64,000 nucleotides of DNA from Natronosalvus amylolyticus (GTDB lineage Archaea > Halobacteriota > Halobacteria > Halobacteriales > Natrialbaceae): assembly GCF_024298845.1 (NCBI RefSeq), contig NZ_CP101156.1:1364001-1428000 (forward strand). Reading direction: 5' to 3'. Shown in pieces: positions 45,787 through 55,292 of this stretch. The notes below the pieces were generated by a model. That model saw only the letters and a program-made list of their open reading frames with translations. It was not told the DNA's origin and did not search any database. The number at the start of each line of letters is the position of its first letter. The stretch's first letter is position 1. The translations under genes and the position numbers were made by a program.

Positions 45787-46836
45787 CTAGTAGCCGCGTT
45801 CGATGAGGTAATCGGCGACCTGGAACAGCAGGTCACGCGCCTCGTTGTCGGGCAGGACCTCTAGACGGTCCTTCCCGCGCTGGACGAGATCGCGTGCCTT
45901 CGTGTTGGCGTACTCGATGGAACCGGCATCTTCGAGCGTCTCGACGGCGGCGTCGATTTCGGCTTCGGTGACGGCCTCGACGTCAGTCGTATCCACCAGG
46001 GACTCGATGTCGATTCCCTGTCCACGAGCGTGGACCGTGATGAGCGTCTGTTTGTGTTCGACCAGGTCGCTCCCGCGCTGTTTCCCGAGTTGATCACTCG
46101 GCACGGTCAGGTCGAGAACGTCGTCTTGAATCTGGAACGCCCGACCGACGTCGAGTCCGTAGCCATAGAGTGCGTCGACGGTGTCCTGGTCGGCACCCAT
46201 CAACACGGCAGGCAACGCGGCCGACGCCGCATAAAGGACGGCCGTTTTCTGTTCGACCATCTCGAGGTACTCCTCGGGTGTGACGTCGTCGCGTGATTCG
46301 AAACTCACGTCGAGGGATTGTCCCTCACAGATACGCGTACAGGTTTTCGCGAGGATGTCGAGTGCCTGGACCGTCCGTTCGGGCTCGGCACCGGTCTCGA
46401 GCATGATTTCGAACGCCTTCGAGTACAGCGTGTCTCCCGCGAGTATCGCCGTCTCGAGGTCGTAGGCCTTGTGGACGGCCGGGACGCCCCGTCGCAGGTC
46501 ATCGTCGTCCATGATGTCGTCGTGAATCAGCGTAAACGATTGGATAACTTCGACGCTGACTGCCGCGGCCATGATGTCGACGGTCGAGTCGTTCAACGAC
46601 GGGAACTCACGGTAGGAAACCGAGAGCGTTTCGACGTCTGCGAGCGCCTCCGCGGCCGCCAACAACACCGTCGGCCTGAGTCGCTTCCCCCCGGCGTCGA
46701 GGAGATATCGGGACGCCTCGTAGAGCCGTTCGGGCCGCTGAATCGGGAGTTCTTCGGGAATGGCTTCGTTGACCAGTTTGCGTCGCTCTCCGACGGCCTC
46801 GAGCACAGCCTGTTCGCGTGCCTCTGGTGATGTCAT
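45787..46836 (-). CDS. idsA: Geranylgeranyl / polyprenyl diphosphate synthase
   Basis: A 349-residue E-prenyltransferase. The first Asp-rich motif IHDDIMDDDDLRRG (~95) and the second FQIQDDVLDLT (~220) are intact, with GGKRLRPTVLL near the start and the acidic RxxDRLEVLP region at the end. It extends IPP/DMAPP chains for archaeal lipids. It begins one base after the RNase J stop, so the two are co-transcribed. Confidence 0.94.
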   Translation of the reverse strand: MTSPEAREQAVLEAVGERRKLVNEAIPEELPIQRPERLYEASRYLLDAGGKRLRPTVLLAAAEALADVETLSVSYREFPSLNDSTVDIMAAAVSVEVIQSFTLIHDDIMDDDDLRRGVPAVHKAYDLETAILAGDTLYSKAFEIMLETGAEPERTVQALDILAKTCTRICEGQSLDVSFESRDDVTPEEYLEMVEQKTAVLYAASAALPAVLMGADQDTVDALYGYGLDVGRAFQIQDDVLDLTVPSDQLGKQRGSDLVEHKQTLITVHARGQGIDIESLVDTTDVEAVTEAEIDAAVETLEDAGSIEYANTKARDLVQRGKDRLEVLPDNEARDLLFQVADYLIERGY

Positions 46837-46837
46837 A

Positions 46838-48187
46838 TCAGTCGACAAGCTGGATCAGGTTGCCGTTCCGAGAGACGTGGACGTCGCGACCCATCTTGTA
46901 TCCCTCGCTTTCACACAACTTGACGTAGCCGGAAAGACCTTTGAGGTCCTGGTGGGCTGGGATGATGTTCTGCGGCTGGAGTGCGTCGAGCATCGTGTAG
47001 TGGCCCTCCTGGTTGAGGTGTCCGGACACGTGGATATCATCGTAGACGCGAGCACCCTGCATACCGAGCAGTTTTTCGGCCTGGTAGCGCTGCCCCTCGT
47101 TGGTCGGCTCCGGAATCACGCGGGCGGAGAAGACGACTTTGTCACCATCGTCCAGTTCGTACGGCGTCTCCCCGCGGGCCATCCGGGTCAACATCGCACG
47201 CGGTTCACCCTGGTGGCCGGTGACGACGGGAAGGAAGTTCTCTTTGCCCTCGTTCATGATCCGCTTGAACGTGCGATCGACGGATTTTCGGTGACCGAAC
47301 ATACCCAGATCCGATGGGAAGTCGACGAAGTCGAGGCGCTCTGCGGTTCCCGAGTACTTCTCCATCGAGCGACCGAGCAACACGGGTTGGCGACCGATGT
47401 CGTCGGCGAACTCGACGAGGGATTTCACGCGGGCGATGTGGCTCGAGAACGTCGTTGCGACGATCCCGCCGTCGTAGTCTTGCATACTGTAAAGGACGTC
47501 GCGCAGATGTTCGCGAGCTACGTTTTCAGAGGGCGTGCGGCCGCCCTTGTTCGCGTTCGTACAGTCTTCGATGTAACAGAGGACGCCGTTGTCCTCGCGA
47601 CCGATCTCACGGAATCGCTTCATGTCGATCGGATCGCCGAGAACCGGGGTGTGGTCCATCCGTTTGTCGAGGCCGTAGACGATTGCACCCTCGGGCGTGT
47701 GGAGTACCGGGTTGATCGCGTCGATGATCGAGTGAGTCACGTTGACGAACTCGAGTTCGACTCCGTGATCGCCGATCGTCATGGACTCCCCGGGGTCCAT
47801 CTTGATCAGGTCGTTTTCGACGCCGAATTTCTGTTCGCTCTCGATCTGCTGTTTGACCAGTTCGATCGTGAACGGGGTCGCAACGACGGGCGCATCGTAC
47901 CGGTGGGCCAGTTTGCTGATTGCACCGATGTGGTCCAGGTGACCGTGGGTCGGGACGATAGCCTGCACGTCGCCCTCGAGGTCGCTCATGATCCGGTCGT
48001 CCGGAATAGCGCCCATATCGATCAGGTCGAGGCTGTGCATTCGCTCGGTTTCGACGTTGTCGTGGATCAGGACCTGCGAGAGGTTCAGACCCATGTCGAA
48101 GATGACCACGTCGTTTCCGGCGCGGACTGCAGTCATCTGCCGTCCAACTTCTTCGTAACCGCCAATGGTTGCAATTTCGATTTCCAT
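46838..48187 (-). CDS. rnj: Ribonuclease J
   Basis: A 449-residue MBL/beta-CASP ribonuclease. Motifs: [11 protein letters not shown] (HxHxDH), [29 protein letters not shown], a beta-CASP region, and [15 protein letters not shown] with ISGHLNQEG-like [11 protein letters not shown]. It degrades RNA 5'-3' in the cytoplasm. I use the ATG at [15 protein letters not shown], where homologues begin. Confidence 0.95.
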   Translation of the reverse strand: MEIEIATIGGYEEVGRQMTAVRAGNDVVIFDMGLNLSQVLIHDNVETERMHSLDLIDMGAIPDDRIMSDLEGDVQAIVPTHGHLDHIGAISKLAHRYDAPVVATPFTIELVKQQIESEQKFGVENDLIKMDPGESMTIGDHGVELEFVNVTHSIIDAINPVLHTPEGAIVYGLDKRMDHTPVLGDPIDMKRFREIGREDNGVLCYIEDCTNANKGGRTPSENVAREHLRDVLYSMQDYDGGIVATTFSSHIARVKSLVEFADDIGRQPVLLGRSMEKYSGTAERLDFVDFPSDLGMFGHRKSVDRTFKRIMNEGKENFLPVVTGHQGEPRAMLTRMARGETPYELDDGDKVVFSARVIPEPTNEGQRYQAEKLLGMQGARVYDDIHVSGHLNQEGHYTMLDALQPQNIIPAHQDLKGLSGYVKLCESEGYKMGRDVHVSRNGNLIQLVD

Positions 48188-48630
48188 GATTGGTAACTGG
48201 GCGTGTATGCGCCCATCGAAACGGTCCACGGACCGATAGGAACTGTTGTCACGCTGTACCACCGATCACCAGTACGTTTCGGTGATCGGCGGCCCGTGAT
48301 CACAACAATCCCTATCACGGGTACGGCAGACCGCCACGGTGTCGCGTCGGCCACAGTCCCGCTATGCGTTCGGGTTTTATCCGGACGGAAAGACGGCGAC
48401 GCCGTCGATACGTCACGCGAACGCACTTGCCCGCGGGTTTCGCTATCGGCACCTACTCGCTCAGGTGGTATAAAGTCCGTGGGTTCTCGTGGCCGCTCGA
48501 ACATCGAGGCTCGAAGTGCCTCCCGAAAAGAAATTGTCCCGATGTGCAACGTTTCTCCCGTTTCCCCATGTTTTATTCTACACAATCATTCGTGATAAGA
48601 TTAATAACGATTCCCCGCACAGTGTGTGCT
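48188..48630. other. Long intergenic region with nested palindromes
   Basis: 443 bases without a convincing gene. It holds the nested inverted repeats described separately at 48235-48315, the promoter of rnj on the left, and an AT-rich TATA-like segment (GATTAATAACG near 48598) about 30 bases before the Tat-hydrolase ATG on the right. Confidence 0.5.
48235..48315. repeat. Nested inverted-repeat element
   Basis: The inner stem CCGATCACC (48262-48270) / GGTGATCGG (48281-48289) is perfect with a 10-base loop. Outer arms GATAGGAACTGTTGTCAC and CACAACAATCCCTATC are imperfect complements. It could be a rho-independent-like structure, a regulatory site or a degenerate MITE. Confidence 0.5.
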
Positions 48631-49542
48631 ATGTCACCGAGACACGATCACAGCCACGACAACGCGGACTCGAGCGTTTCCAGACGAGCAGTGCTGCGAG
48701 GAGCGGCCGTTTCAGCGGTCGGTATCGGTGGCCTCGCTGTGAGTTCGTCACCGGCACAGGCCGGCAAGAAAGGCGGATGTGACGACCCGCCAATGGAGTA
48801 TCCGCGGGTCACAACGCGTGGACACTTCGACACCACCTGGTGGGGTAGCGTTTACGTAACGAGCGGCAACGATGCCACGAACTACGACCTCGCAGGCGAC
48901 CAGATTCCCGGACTGGACGGTTCCACACCCAGCGAGTTGCTCGTTCACGCCCACGGCTGGAACAACGACCTCGAGGGAGGCGTCTGCTCGGTCAGCGAGG
49001 CCGGGTCCACGTTCGACCTCGAAGGCTATCCCCATCCGGTCGTCGGCTACACCTGGGACGCCGATTACGGCTGGTACAACGCGACCGAGATCGCCGAGCG
49101 AAACGGGGCGAAGCTCGCGGCGTTTGTCGCCGACTACCACGCACAGAACCCTGGGGTTGCAATCAGGCTCTGCTGTCACTCGCTCGGTGCCCGAGTCGTC
49201 CTCAGTGCCGTCCAGTCGCTCGATAACTGGGGGTATCGCGATGCCGTCACGAGCGTCACGCTTCTGGGTGGTGCCGCAGACAACGGCTCTCCGGCACTCG
49301 AGGGCGAGTATGGATCGGCCATCGAACGGACTGTCGGCCGACTCGATAACTTCTGGATGAACGACGACGACGTACTTAACTGGGCGTACAGCACGGCCGA
49401 GTGGGGCACCGCAATCGGTGCCAGCAGCCTCGATGGGACGCCCCCAGCGAACTACGCCGATCACAACGTCGATTACGTCCCCGACCACTTCAGCCACTAC
49501 AAGCCGGACGGCTGTCTGGATGAGGTCCTCGAGACGTTCTGA
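48631..49542 (+). CDS. Tat-secreted alpha/beta hydrolase
   Basis: 303 residues. The Tat signal (SRRAVLRGAAVSAVGIGG, Ala-rich, cleavage near AQA-GK) lacks a lipobox, so it is probably released. The nucleophile elbow is LCCHSLGARVVLSA, with LLVHAHGWNND earlier (oxyanion-type HG) and a late HFSHY His. Family resembles lipase/DUF726-type secreted hydrolases. It may be an esterase acting outside the cell. Confidence 0.82.
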   Translation: MSPRHDHSHDNADSSVSRRAVLRGAAVSAVGIGGLAVSSSPAQAGKKGGCDDPPMEYPRVTTRGHFDTTWWGSVYVTSGNDATNYDLAGDQIPGLDGSTPSELLVHAHGWNNDLEGGVCSVSEAGSTFDLEGYPHPVVGYTWDADYGWYNATEIAERNGAKLAAFVADYHAQNPGVAIRLCCHSLGARVVLSAVQSLDNWGYRDAVTSVTLLGGAADNGSPALEGEYGSAIERTVGRLDNFWMNDDDVLNWAYSTAEWGTAIGASSLDGTPPANYADHNVDYVPDHFSHYKPDGCLDEVLETF

Positions 49543-49880
49543 ACCGATTCTAGACGACTCTCGTTCGATCGGGTTCTATCGTCCTGGTCATAAATTAGAT
49601 GCCACACTGGGACCAGATCCGACTGCACATCCCTTCAAACGTCCGTTCTGGCACCAGTCACGGTACATTGACCTTGACCAGGGGTAGACGACGGCGCTGT
49701 GCTCGAGCGGCGTATACGCACAGCGAGCGGCCGTGACGAACAGCCTACGAAGAAAATCGGTCAAACGGACTCTTTTCTCACCAAATATTGCCACCAAAGA
49801 TAGTTTCCACCGATCAATAAAACGGCACTCACCGGAATACAAACATTTCTAAACACACGTACAGAACGAGTATGTGAGCT

Positions 49881-52193
49881 ATGCCGAAGGATCTCGAGCG
49901 AGACCTGGGTCTGTTCGCCGTCATTGCGATCAGTATGGGCGCGATGATCGGCAGCGGCATCTTCATTCTCCCTGGATTGGCGATGGCGGTCGCTGGGCCG
50001 GCCGTCATCGTCGCCTTCGTCCTCGCCGCGATTCTGGTCGTCCCCGCCGCACTCAGCATTGCTGAGCTCGGCACAGCCATGCCCGAAGCCGGTGGCGATT
50101 ACGTGTTCATCGAACGCGGGATGGGGCCAGCAGCCGGCACGATCGCAGGATTGGGTACCTGGCTCATGTTGATGCTCAAAGGCTCGCTCGCGCTCTATGG
50201 CGGCATGTTCTACATTCACTTCGTCTACGCCTTACCGACCTGGGAGCTGATGATCCCCGGGCTCGAGTTCGCGCTCACAGTTCCTGGGGTCAGGGCTCTC
50301 GGTGTCACATTGGCACTCATTCTCATCGGCGTCAACCTCCTCGGAGTCAAACAGACCGGCGGCCTCCAGTTGGTCATGGTGATCGTCATGCTCGTAATCC
50401 TTTCCGGGTTCGTCGCCGCCGCCATCGTCCAGGTCGAGGCGGCGAACTACGCCGATTTCTTCGGCGAGGGGGTCGGCGGGATTCTGAACGCAACTGCGCT
50501 GGTGCTGGTCTCCTACGCCGGCGTGACGAAGGTCGCAGCCGTGGCCGAGGAGATCGAAAATCCTGGCCGGAACCTCCCGCTTGGGTTGCTCATCTCGCTG
50601 ATCGCGACCAGCTTTCTGTACGCCTTGCTCGTGTTCGTCCTCGTCGGCATCATCGAGGGCGACGAGCTGGCCGGCTCGGAAGAACCGATGGCGCTCGCGA
50701 CCGAGTTGCTGTTCGGGGACGTGACGGTGCCGGCGGCCGGGATGGAACTCGCCGTCGGATTCGCTGCCGTCGCCGCGATCGTTATCGCCGCGTTGCTCGC
50801 ACTCGTTAGTACGGCCAACGCTGGCATCTTGACTGCCTCGAGATATCCACTGGCGTTGAGTCGAGACAGGCTCTTCGTCCCGGCGTTCGAGTACATTCAC
50901 CCACGGTTCAAAACGCCGTTCGTCGCCATCCTGACGACGGGTGCAATTATCGTGCTCGTGGTCGCGACGATGCCGGTTGACGACATCGCGAAGATGGCCG
51001 GTGCCTTCCAAATTCTCGTCTACATTTTGGTCTGTGGGGCATTGATCGCCTTCCGAGAGCGTGATCTCGAGTGGTACCAGCCGGATTTCCACGCTCCCGC
51101 CTATCCGTGGGTACAGCTCTTCGGCATCGTGTCGGGCGTGTTCATCATCGCTCAGATGGATCGGCTCCCGATCGCTGGCACGATTCTCATCACGCTGTTT
51201 GGGTTCATCTGGTACCACTACTACGCCCGAGACCGTGTCGAACGAGAGGGTGTCGCCGTCGGTCTGGCGAGACGCGAGGCGGGCAAACAGTTCGTTCGCG
51301 ACACCGAGACCGAACTCGCGCGCGAGGATCGGTACGAGGTACTCATCCCGCTGCGTCGGGACGTCACGCGCGAGCAAGAAAACGCCCTCCTGCAACTCGC
51401 CGCACCGATCGTCCGCAGCCAGGGCGGCCGCATTCGTGTCGTCCGATTCGACGAAGTACCCGACCAGGTACCTCTCGACACGGCAGCGAGCGAACTCTCC
51501 GAACGAGATGTCGCGTTCGAGGAACGGACCGACGCGCTGGTCGATCAGCTCGACGTCCCGGTCGAAGTCGGCGAGATCGTCAGCCACGACACTCGCCACG
51601 CCGTCGTCAACTTCGCCGAGCGAACCGGTGCGGACCTGATCCTCGCCCGTCAGAAGGCAACCAGCCGTCTCGGCACGTTGTTCGGCCGCGATACGGACTG
51701 GATCCTCGAGCACGCTCCCTGTGATGTCGTCTTCGTCCAGCACGAACGGCACACGCCGGTCGACGATATCGTGATCGTAACCGACCGCAGTCCGTTCAAC
51801 GATCCGCTGAAGGTCGAACTCGCGAACACGCTGGCGACCCAACTCGATGCCCGGCTGCGATTCCTCTACGCCGTCTCTGATAACGCATCCGACGAACTCG
51901 TCCAGACGGTCGAGGACTACCACGCCGAACTCGACGCCCTCTGTACCGTGCCCGTCGAGAGTTCGATCGTCCGGGCGAACGACGCTGTCGACGGGTTATC
52001 GGCCGATCTTGAGCCTGCAGACCTCGTCATGCTGAGTACGGTTACCCACCGTCGGCTCCCGGATCTGCTCATCGAGCAGCGTTCAGATCGGCTCGCGGCT
52101 GCCATCGAACAGCCGGTGTTGCTCGTTCACTCGAAGAAGACCAGGCGCGGGTCGTTCCTCAGGCCGATTCTCGAGCGCGTGTTGTTCGACTGA
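49881..52193 (+). CDS. APC-family amino-acid permease fused to two UspA domains
   Basis: A 770-residue protein. Residues ~1-430 hold about 12 membrane helices of an APC transporter (IGSGIFILPG in TM1, then GGDYVFIERGMGPAAG). Then come two universal-stress-protein domains (~455-600, YEVLIPLRRDVTREQENALL...; and ~615-755, DDIVIVTDRSPFNDPLKVEL...). Such fusions are common in haloarchaea; the Usp part probably senses nucleotides and tunes transport. Cationic or other amino acids are plausible substrates. Confidence 0.92.
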   Translation: MPKDLERDLGLFAVIAISMGAMIGSGIFILPGLAMAVAGPAVIVAFVLAAILVVPAALSIAELGTAMPEAGGDYVFIERGMGPAAGTIAGLGTWLMLMLKGSLALYGGMFYIHFVYALPTWELMIPGLEFALTVPGVRALGVTLALILIGVNLLGVKQTGGLQLVMVIVMLVILSGFVAAAIVQVEAANYADFFGEGVGGILNATALVLVSYAGVTKVAAVAEEIENPGRNLPLGLLISLIATSFLYALLVFVLVGIIEGDELAGSEEPMALATELLFGDVTVPAAGMELAVGFAAVAAIVIAALLALVSTANAGILTASRYPLALSRDRLFVPAFEYIHPRFKTPFVAILTTGAIIVLVVATMPVDDIAKMAGAFQILVYILVCGALIAFRERDLEWYQPDFHAPAYPWVQLFGIVSGVFIIAQMDRLPIAGTILITLFGFIWYHYYARDRVEREGVAVGLARREAGKQFVRDTETELAREDRYEVLIPLRRDVTREQENALLQLAAPIVRSQGGRIRVVRFDEVPDQVPLDTAASELSERDVAFEERTDALVDQLDVPVEVGEIVSHDTRHAVVNFAERTGADLILARQKATSRLGTLFGRDTDWILEHAPCDVVFVQHERHTPVDDIVIVTDRSPFNDPLKVELANTLATQLDARLRFLYAVSDNASDELVQTVEDYHAELDALCTVPVESSIVRANDAVDGLSADLEPADLVMLSTVTHRRLPDLLIEQRSDRLAAAIEQPVLLVHSKKTRRGSFLRPILERVLFD

Positions 52194-52195
52194 GC

Positions 52196-52518
52196 ATTGA
52201 GTCTTCGATCGCCGACACGCCGAGAACACCTTGACCAAACATGTAAACATATACAATTATATCCCAAAATATACTATTTATGATAGTAACCCGGAAAGGA
52301 GAGTGAGTTGAGGTAGTACATACGTTTCATTCCCTTTAGGGCCGCTTTAACTCCATACTGAACTGAGAAAGGTGCTTTCAGTTTCTCAACAAAGCCATTT
52401 CCCCAAAACACCTATTACGCCATTGAAGAGGCCATGTATTGCGCCTTAGCGATTGAACTCCCAAGTAATGATGTTGGACAATGATATTTTTTAAAGGATA
52501 AAAATATATCCGATAGGT
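52196..52518. other. AT-rich intergenic stretch with a gene remnant
   Basis: About 320 bases, much richer in A+T than the flanks. It includes a 45-codon protein-like fragment (separate entry) and an AT-rich TATA-like run near 52490-52510. Confidence 0.5.
52274..52411 (-). pseudogene. Short gene remnant (C-terminal fragment, unknown family)
   Basis: An open frame of 45 codons reads VFWGNGFVEKLKAPF...LKGMKRMYYLNSLSFPGYYHK with protein-like composition, preceded in frame by two stops. It has a real-protein feel (aromatic, non-acidic, AT-rich codons) but is far too short for a gene and has no family I recognise. It is perhaps the 3' end of a lost foreign gene. Confidence 0.3.
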
Positions 52519-53178
52519 TCACTCAGGGTGGCGCTGGAGATCCGCTCGAGGATACTCCGCTGCCCACTCGCTCCCGACGGTACTCGCGAGGTCGTGAACG
52601 CGAGCCAGTTCGGCCACCGCATCATCGTGTTCGTCGACCCGAAGATCGTGAGCCAGATGCGGTTCGTCCGGGTCGAATACAGCCAACGCGGCACTCTGCG
52701 GGTATTCTCCGCGTTTGTCACCACCCGCGTTGGCACCCGCCTCGAGCGTAGCGAGTAACCGTTCATCGAGCGATTGCCCGACGGTCGTCTCGAACCGGTC
52801 TGCCATCGCGCCGAGGACATCCTCGCCGACGAGCATATTGCCGGCGACCGTATAGTCGGGTCCGACGCGCTCACCTGCGGTCTCGACACACTCGTCACCC
52901 GTGACCGCAACAGTTTCGCCACTGGCATCGACGCCGTGGATCTGACGAACCACGGCGTGGGGATCGTCCGCGAGCAGTCGTTCGACGGTCGCGCCAATCG
53001 GCTCGCCTGCCTCGAGAGCACGAATCGTTTGCACACCGAGGGGCGTACTCGTCATCGCCTGGGTACAGACGGCCCCCGAGCGACAGACGAACGAGGCGGT
53101 CGACCCGACCGTAATCGCCTTGGTGGCAACGGCAACCCCGTGACGACCGTCGACCGTCGCACAGATCGAGAACGTCAT
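52519..53178 (-). CDS. DUF1028 family protein (Ntn-hydrolase-like)
   Basis: A 219-residue DUF1028 protein. The family start TFSICATVDGRHGVAVATKA, AGNMLVGEDVLGAM and the late ALAVFDPDEPHLAHDLRVDEHDDAV are typical. DUF1028 proteins are believed to be Ntn-type amidohydrolases and often cluster with peptide transporters. It overlaps the ABC ATPase stop (ATGA), so it belongs to the dpp operon and may hydrolyse an imported compound. Confidence 0.9.
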   Translation of the reverse strand: MTFSICATVDGRHGVAVATKAITVGSTASFVCRSGAVCTQAMTSTPLGVQTIRALEAGEPIGATVERLLADDPHAVVRQIHGVDASGETVAVTGDECVETAGERVGPDYTVAGNMLVGEDVLGAMADRFETTVGQSLDERLLATLEAGANAGGDKRGEYPQSAALAVFDPDEPHLAHDLRVDEHDDAVAELARVHDLASTVGSEWAAEYPRADLQRHPE

Positions 53179-55292
53179 GCGTCCTCGACACCCGAACCGG
53201 CAACCGGCCGACCAGTTACCGGTTCGCTCATCTCCTCGAGTGAGAGATGACAGGATATCTGGTGGGCACTCCTGTCGTCGACCGCTTCCGGAAGGGGTTC
53301 GTCGGTTTCACACACGTCACCGATCTTCTTCGGACAGCGCGTGTGGAACGGACAGCCGCTAGGTGGATTCAGCGGGCTCGGAACGGTTCCCTCGAGCAAA
53401 ATTCGGTCGCTCATCTGCGCTGGGTCAGCGTGGGGAACCGCAGACAACAGACTCTCGGTGTAGGGATGATACGGCGGGTCGAACACTTCGTGGACCGAGC
53501 CGAACTCCGCAATCTTGCCGAGGTACATCACCGCGACCCTATCACAGAGGTGTCTGACGACGCTGATGTTGTGAGAGATGAACAGGTACGAGAGTCCGAA
53601 CTCGTCCTGGATGTCGTCGAGCAGGTTGAGAATCTGGGCCTGCACGCTCACGTCGAGTGCGGAAACCGGTTCGTCACAGACGATCAACTCCGGTTCGACG
53701 GCCAGCGCGTTCGCGATGGCGATTCGCTGTTGTTGACCCCCGGAGAACTGGTGTGGATACTTGTCGATATCGCTGGCCTGGAGTCCAACTCGCTCGAGGA
53801 GCGCTTCGATCCGCTCGCGTTTTTCGTTGCCCGTCGCGATGCCGTGTTTTTCCATCCCACGACCGATGATCTGACCCACTGTCTTCCGCGGGTTGAGCGA
53901 GCTTTTCGGGTCCTGAAAGATGATCTGCATCTCCTGACGAAGGCTCCGAATCTCCCGCTTTCCGAGTTCGTGTAACGGATGTCCGTCGAAGTACACCTCG
54001 CCGCCGGTCGGTTCGAGCAACTGCATCACCGTTCGGGCGACCGTAGACTTCCCACAGCCACTCTCGCCAACCAGCCCGACGGTTTCGCCCCGGTTGATCG
54101 TGAAGCTCACGCCGTCGACGGCTTTGACGTACCGTCGCTCGAGCGTCAGGCTACCGCCGTCGGTTCGCGCCAGCGAGAGGTTCCCAAAGAGGCCGTCACC
54201 CGCCGAGAAGTGTTTCTCGAGCCCGTCGACCTCGAGGAGTGGCTCGGTGTGTTCCGTTCGCTGCCGTCGTTCGACGCCTTCTTCGACGGCCGGCTCCGAG
54301 AGATCTAGGTCGTCGGTCCGGATACACGCTGCTTGCGAACCAGCAGGTCCGTTCGACAGGGACTCGAGTGGCGGGTCGCCGCCGGAGTGACATGCATCGA
54401 TGGCATGTGGACACCGGTCGGCGAAGTTACAGCCGCTGGGTAGGTTTTTCAGGTCCGGCATCGAACCGCCGAGCGCGTACAACCGGTCTCTGTCGGAATC
54501 GACTTCCGGAATCGCGTCGATGAGCGTCCGGGTGTACGGATGGCGCGGTTGCTCGAAGATGTCGCTGACCTGCCCGGTCTCGACGAGATTGCCGGCGTAC
54601 ATGACGCCAACCCGGTCACAGGTCTGGGCGACGACCCCGAGGTTGTGCGTGATCATCAGAATCGAGACGCCACGCTCCTCCCGGAGATCGTTCAGGAGTT
54701 CCAGAATCTTCGCCTGTGTCGTCACGTCGAGGGCCGTCGTCGGCTCGTCGGCGATGATGAGGTCGGGTTCACACGCGAGACCGATAGCGATCAACACCCG
54801 CTGGCGCATCCCGCCGGAGAACTCGTGGGGATACTCGTCGATACGCGATTCTGGATCCGGGATCTCGACGTCGCGCATCGCCTCGATCGCGATCGCTCGA
54901 GCCTCGCCCTCACCGACGTCCTGGTGCAGTCGAATCGTTTCGATGATCTGTTGTCCGACCGTGAGAACGGGATTGAGCGAGGTCATCGGGTCCTGCGGAA
55001 TCAAGGTGATCTTGTTTCCTCGGACGCTTCGCATCTCCTTTTCCGAGAGGGAAAGCAGGTCCTGACCGTCGAAGGTGATCGAACCGGAGACGATCTCACC
55101 GGGATACCGGATCAGACGCATGATCGATTTCGCCGTCACGCTCTTGCCGGCTCCGGACTCGCCGACGATGCCCATCACTTCCCCTTGATCGAGGGCAAAC
55201 GAGACATCGTTAACGGCGGTAACAGTACCTTCTTCGGTGCGAAACTGTGTTCGCAGGTCGTCGACTCTCAGTAGTGGATCGGTCGTAGTCAT
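53175..55292 (-). CDS. Dipeptide/oligopeptide ABC transporter, fused ATPase (DppD-DppF type)
   Basis: A 705-residue fusion of two peptide-type NBDs. First half: GESGAGKSVT (Walker A), FSGGMRQR, IADEPTTALDV, then a CNFADRCPHAIDAC oligopeptide C-terminal motif. Second half: GESGCGKST, FSGGQQQR, VCDEPVSALDV, then CPFHTRCPKKIGDVC. It energises import through the two permeases upstream; the start overlaps the DppC-type stop (ATGA). Fusion of D and F is frequent in haloarchaea. Confidence 0.95.
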   Translation of the reverse strand: MTTTDPLLRVDDLRTQFRTEEGTVTAVNDVSFALDQGEVMGIVGESGAGKSVTAKSIMRLIRYPGEIVSGSITFDGQDLLSLSEKEMRSVRGNKITLIPQDPMTSLNPVLTVGQQIIETIRLHQDVGEGEARAIAIEAMRDVEIPDPESRIDEYPHEFSGGMRQRVLIAIGLACEPDLIIADEPTTALDVTTQAKILELLNDLREERGVSILMITHNLGVVAQTCDRVGVMYAGNLVETGQVSDIFEQPRHPYTRTLIDAIPEVDSDRDRLYALGGSMPDLKNLPSGCNFADRCPHAIDACHSGGDPPLESLSNGPAGSQAACIRTDDLDLSEPAVEEGVERRQRTEHTEPLLEVDGLEKHFSAGDGLFGNLSLARTDGGSLTLERRYVKAVDGVSFTINRGETVGLVGESGCGKSTVARTVMQLLEPTGGEVYFDGHPLHELGKREIRSLRQEMQIIFQDPKSSLNPRKTVGQIIGRGMEKHGIATGNEKRERIEALLERVGLQASDIDKYPHQFSGGQQQRIAIANALAVEPELIVCDEPVSALDVSVQAQILNLLDDIQDEFGLSYLFISHNISVVRHLCDRVAVMYLGKIAEFGSVHEVFDPPYHPYTESLLSAVPHADPAQMSDRILLEGTVPSPLNPPSGCPFHTRCPKKIGDVCETDEPLPEAVDDRSAHQISCHLSLEEMSEPVTGRPVAGSGVEDA

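Noticed and set aside
46760-48196. 478-codon open frame antisense to rnj/idsA
   Set aside because: Opposite strand carries intact RNase J motifs; this frame is composition-driven.
50232-51923. 563-codon open frame antisense to the permease-Usp gene
   Set aside because: Arg/Asp/Glu-rich shadow translation, no domains.
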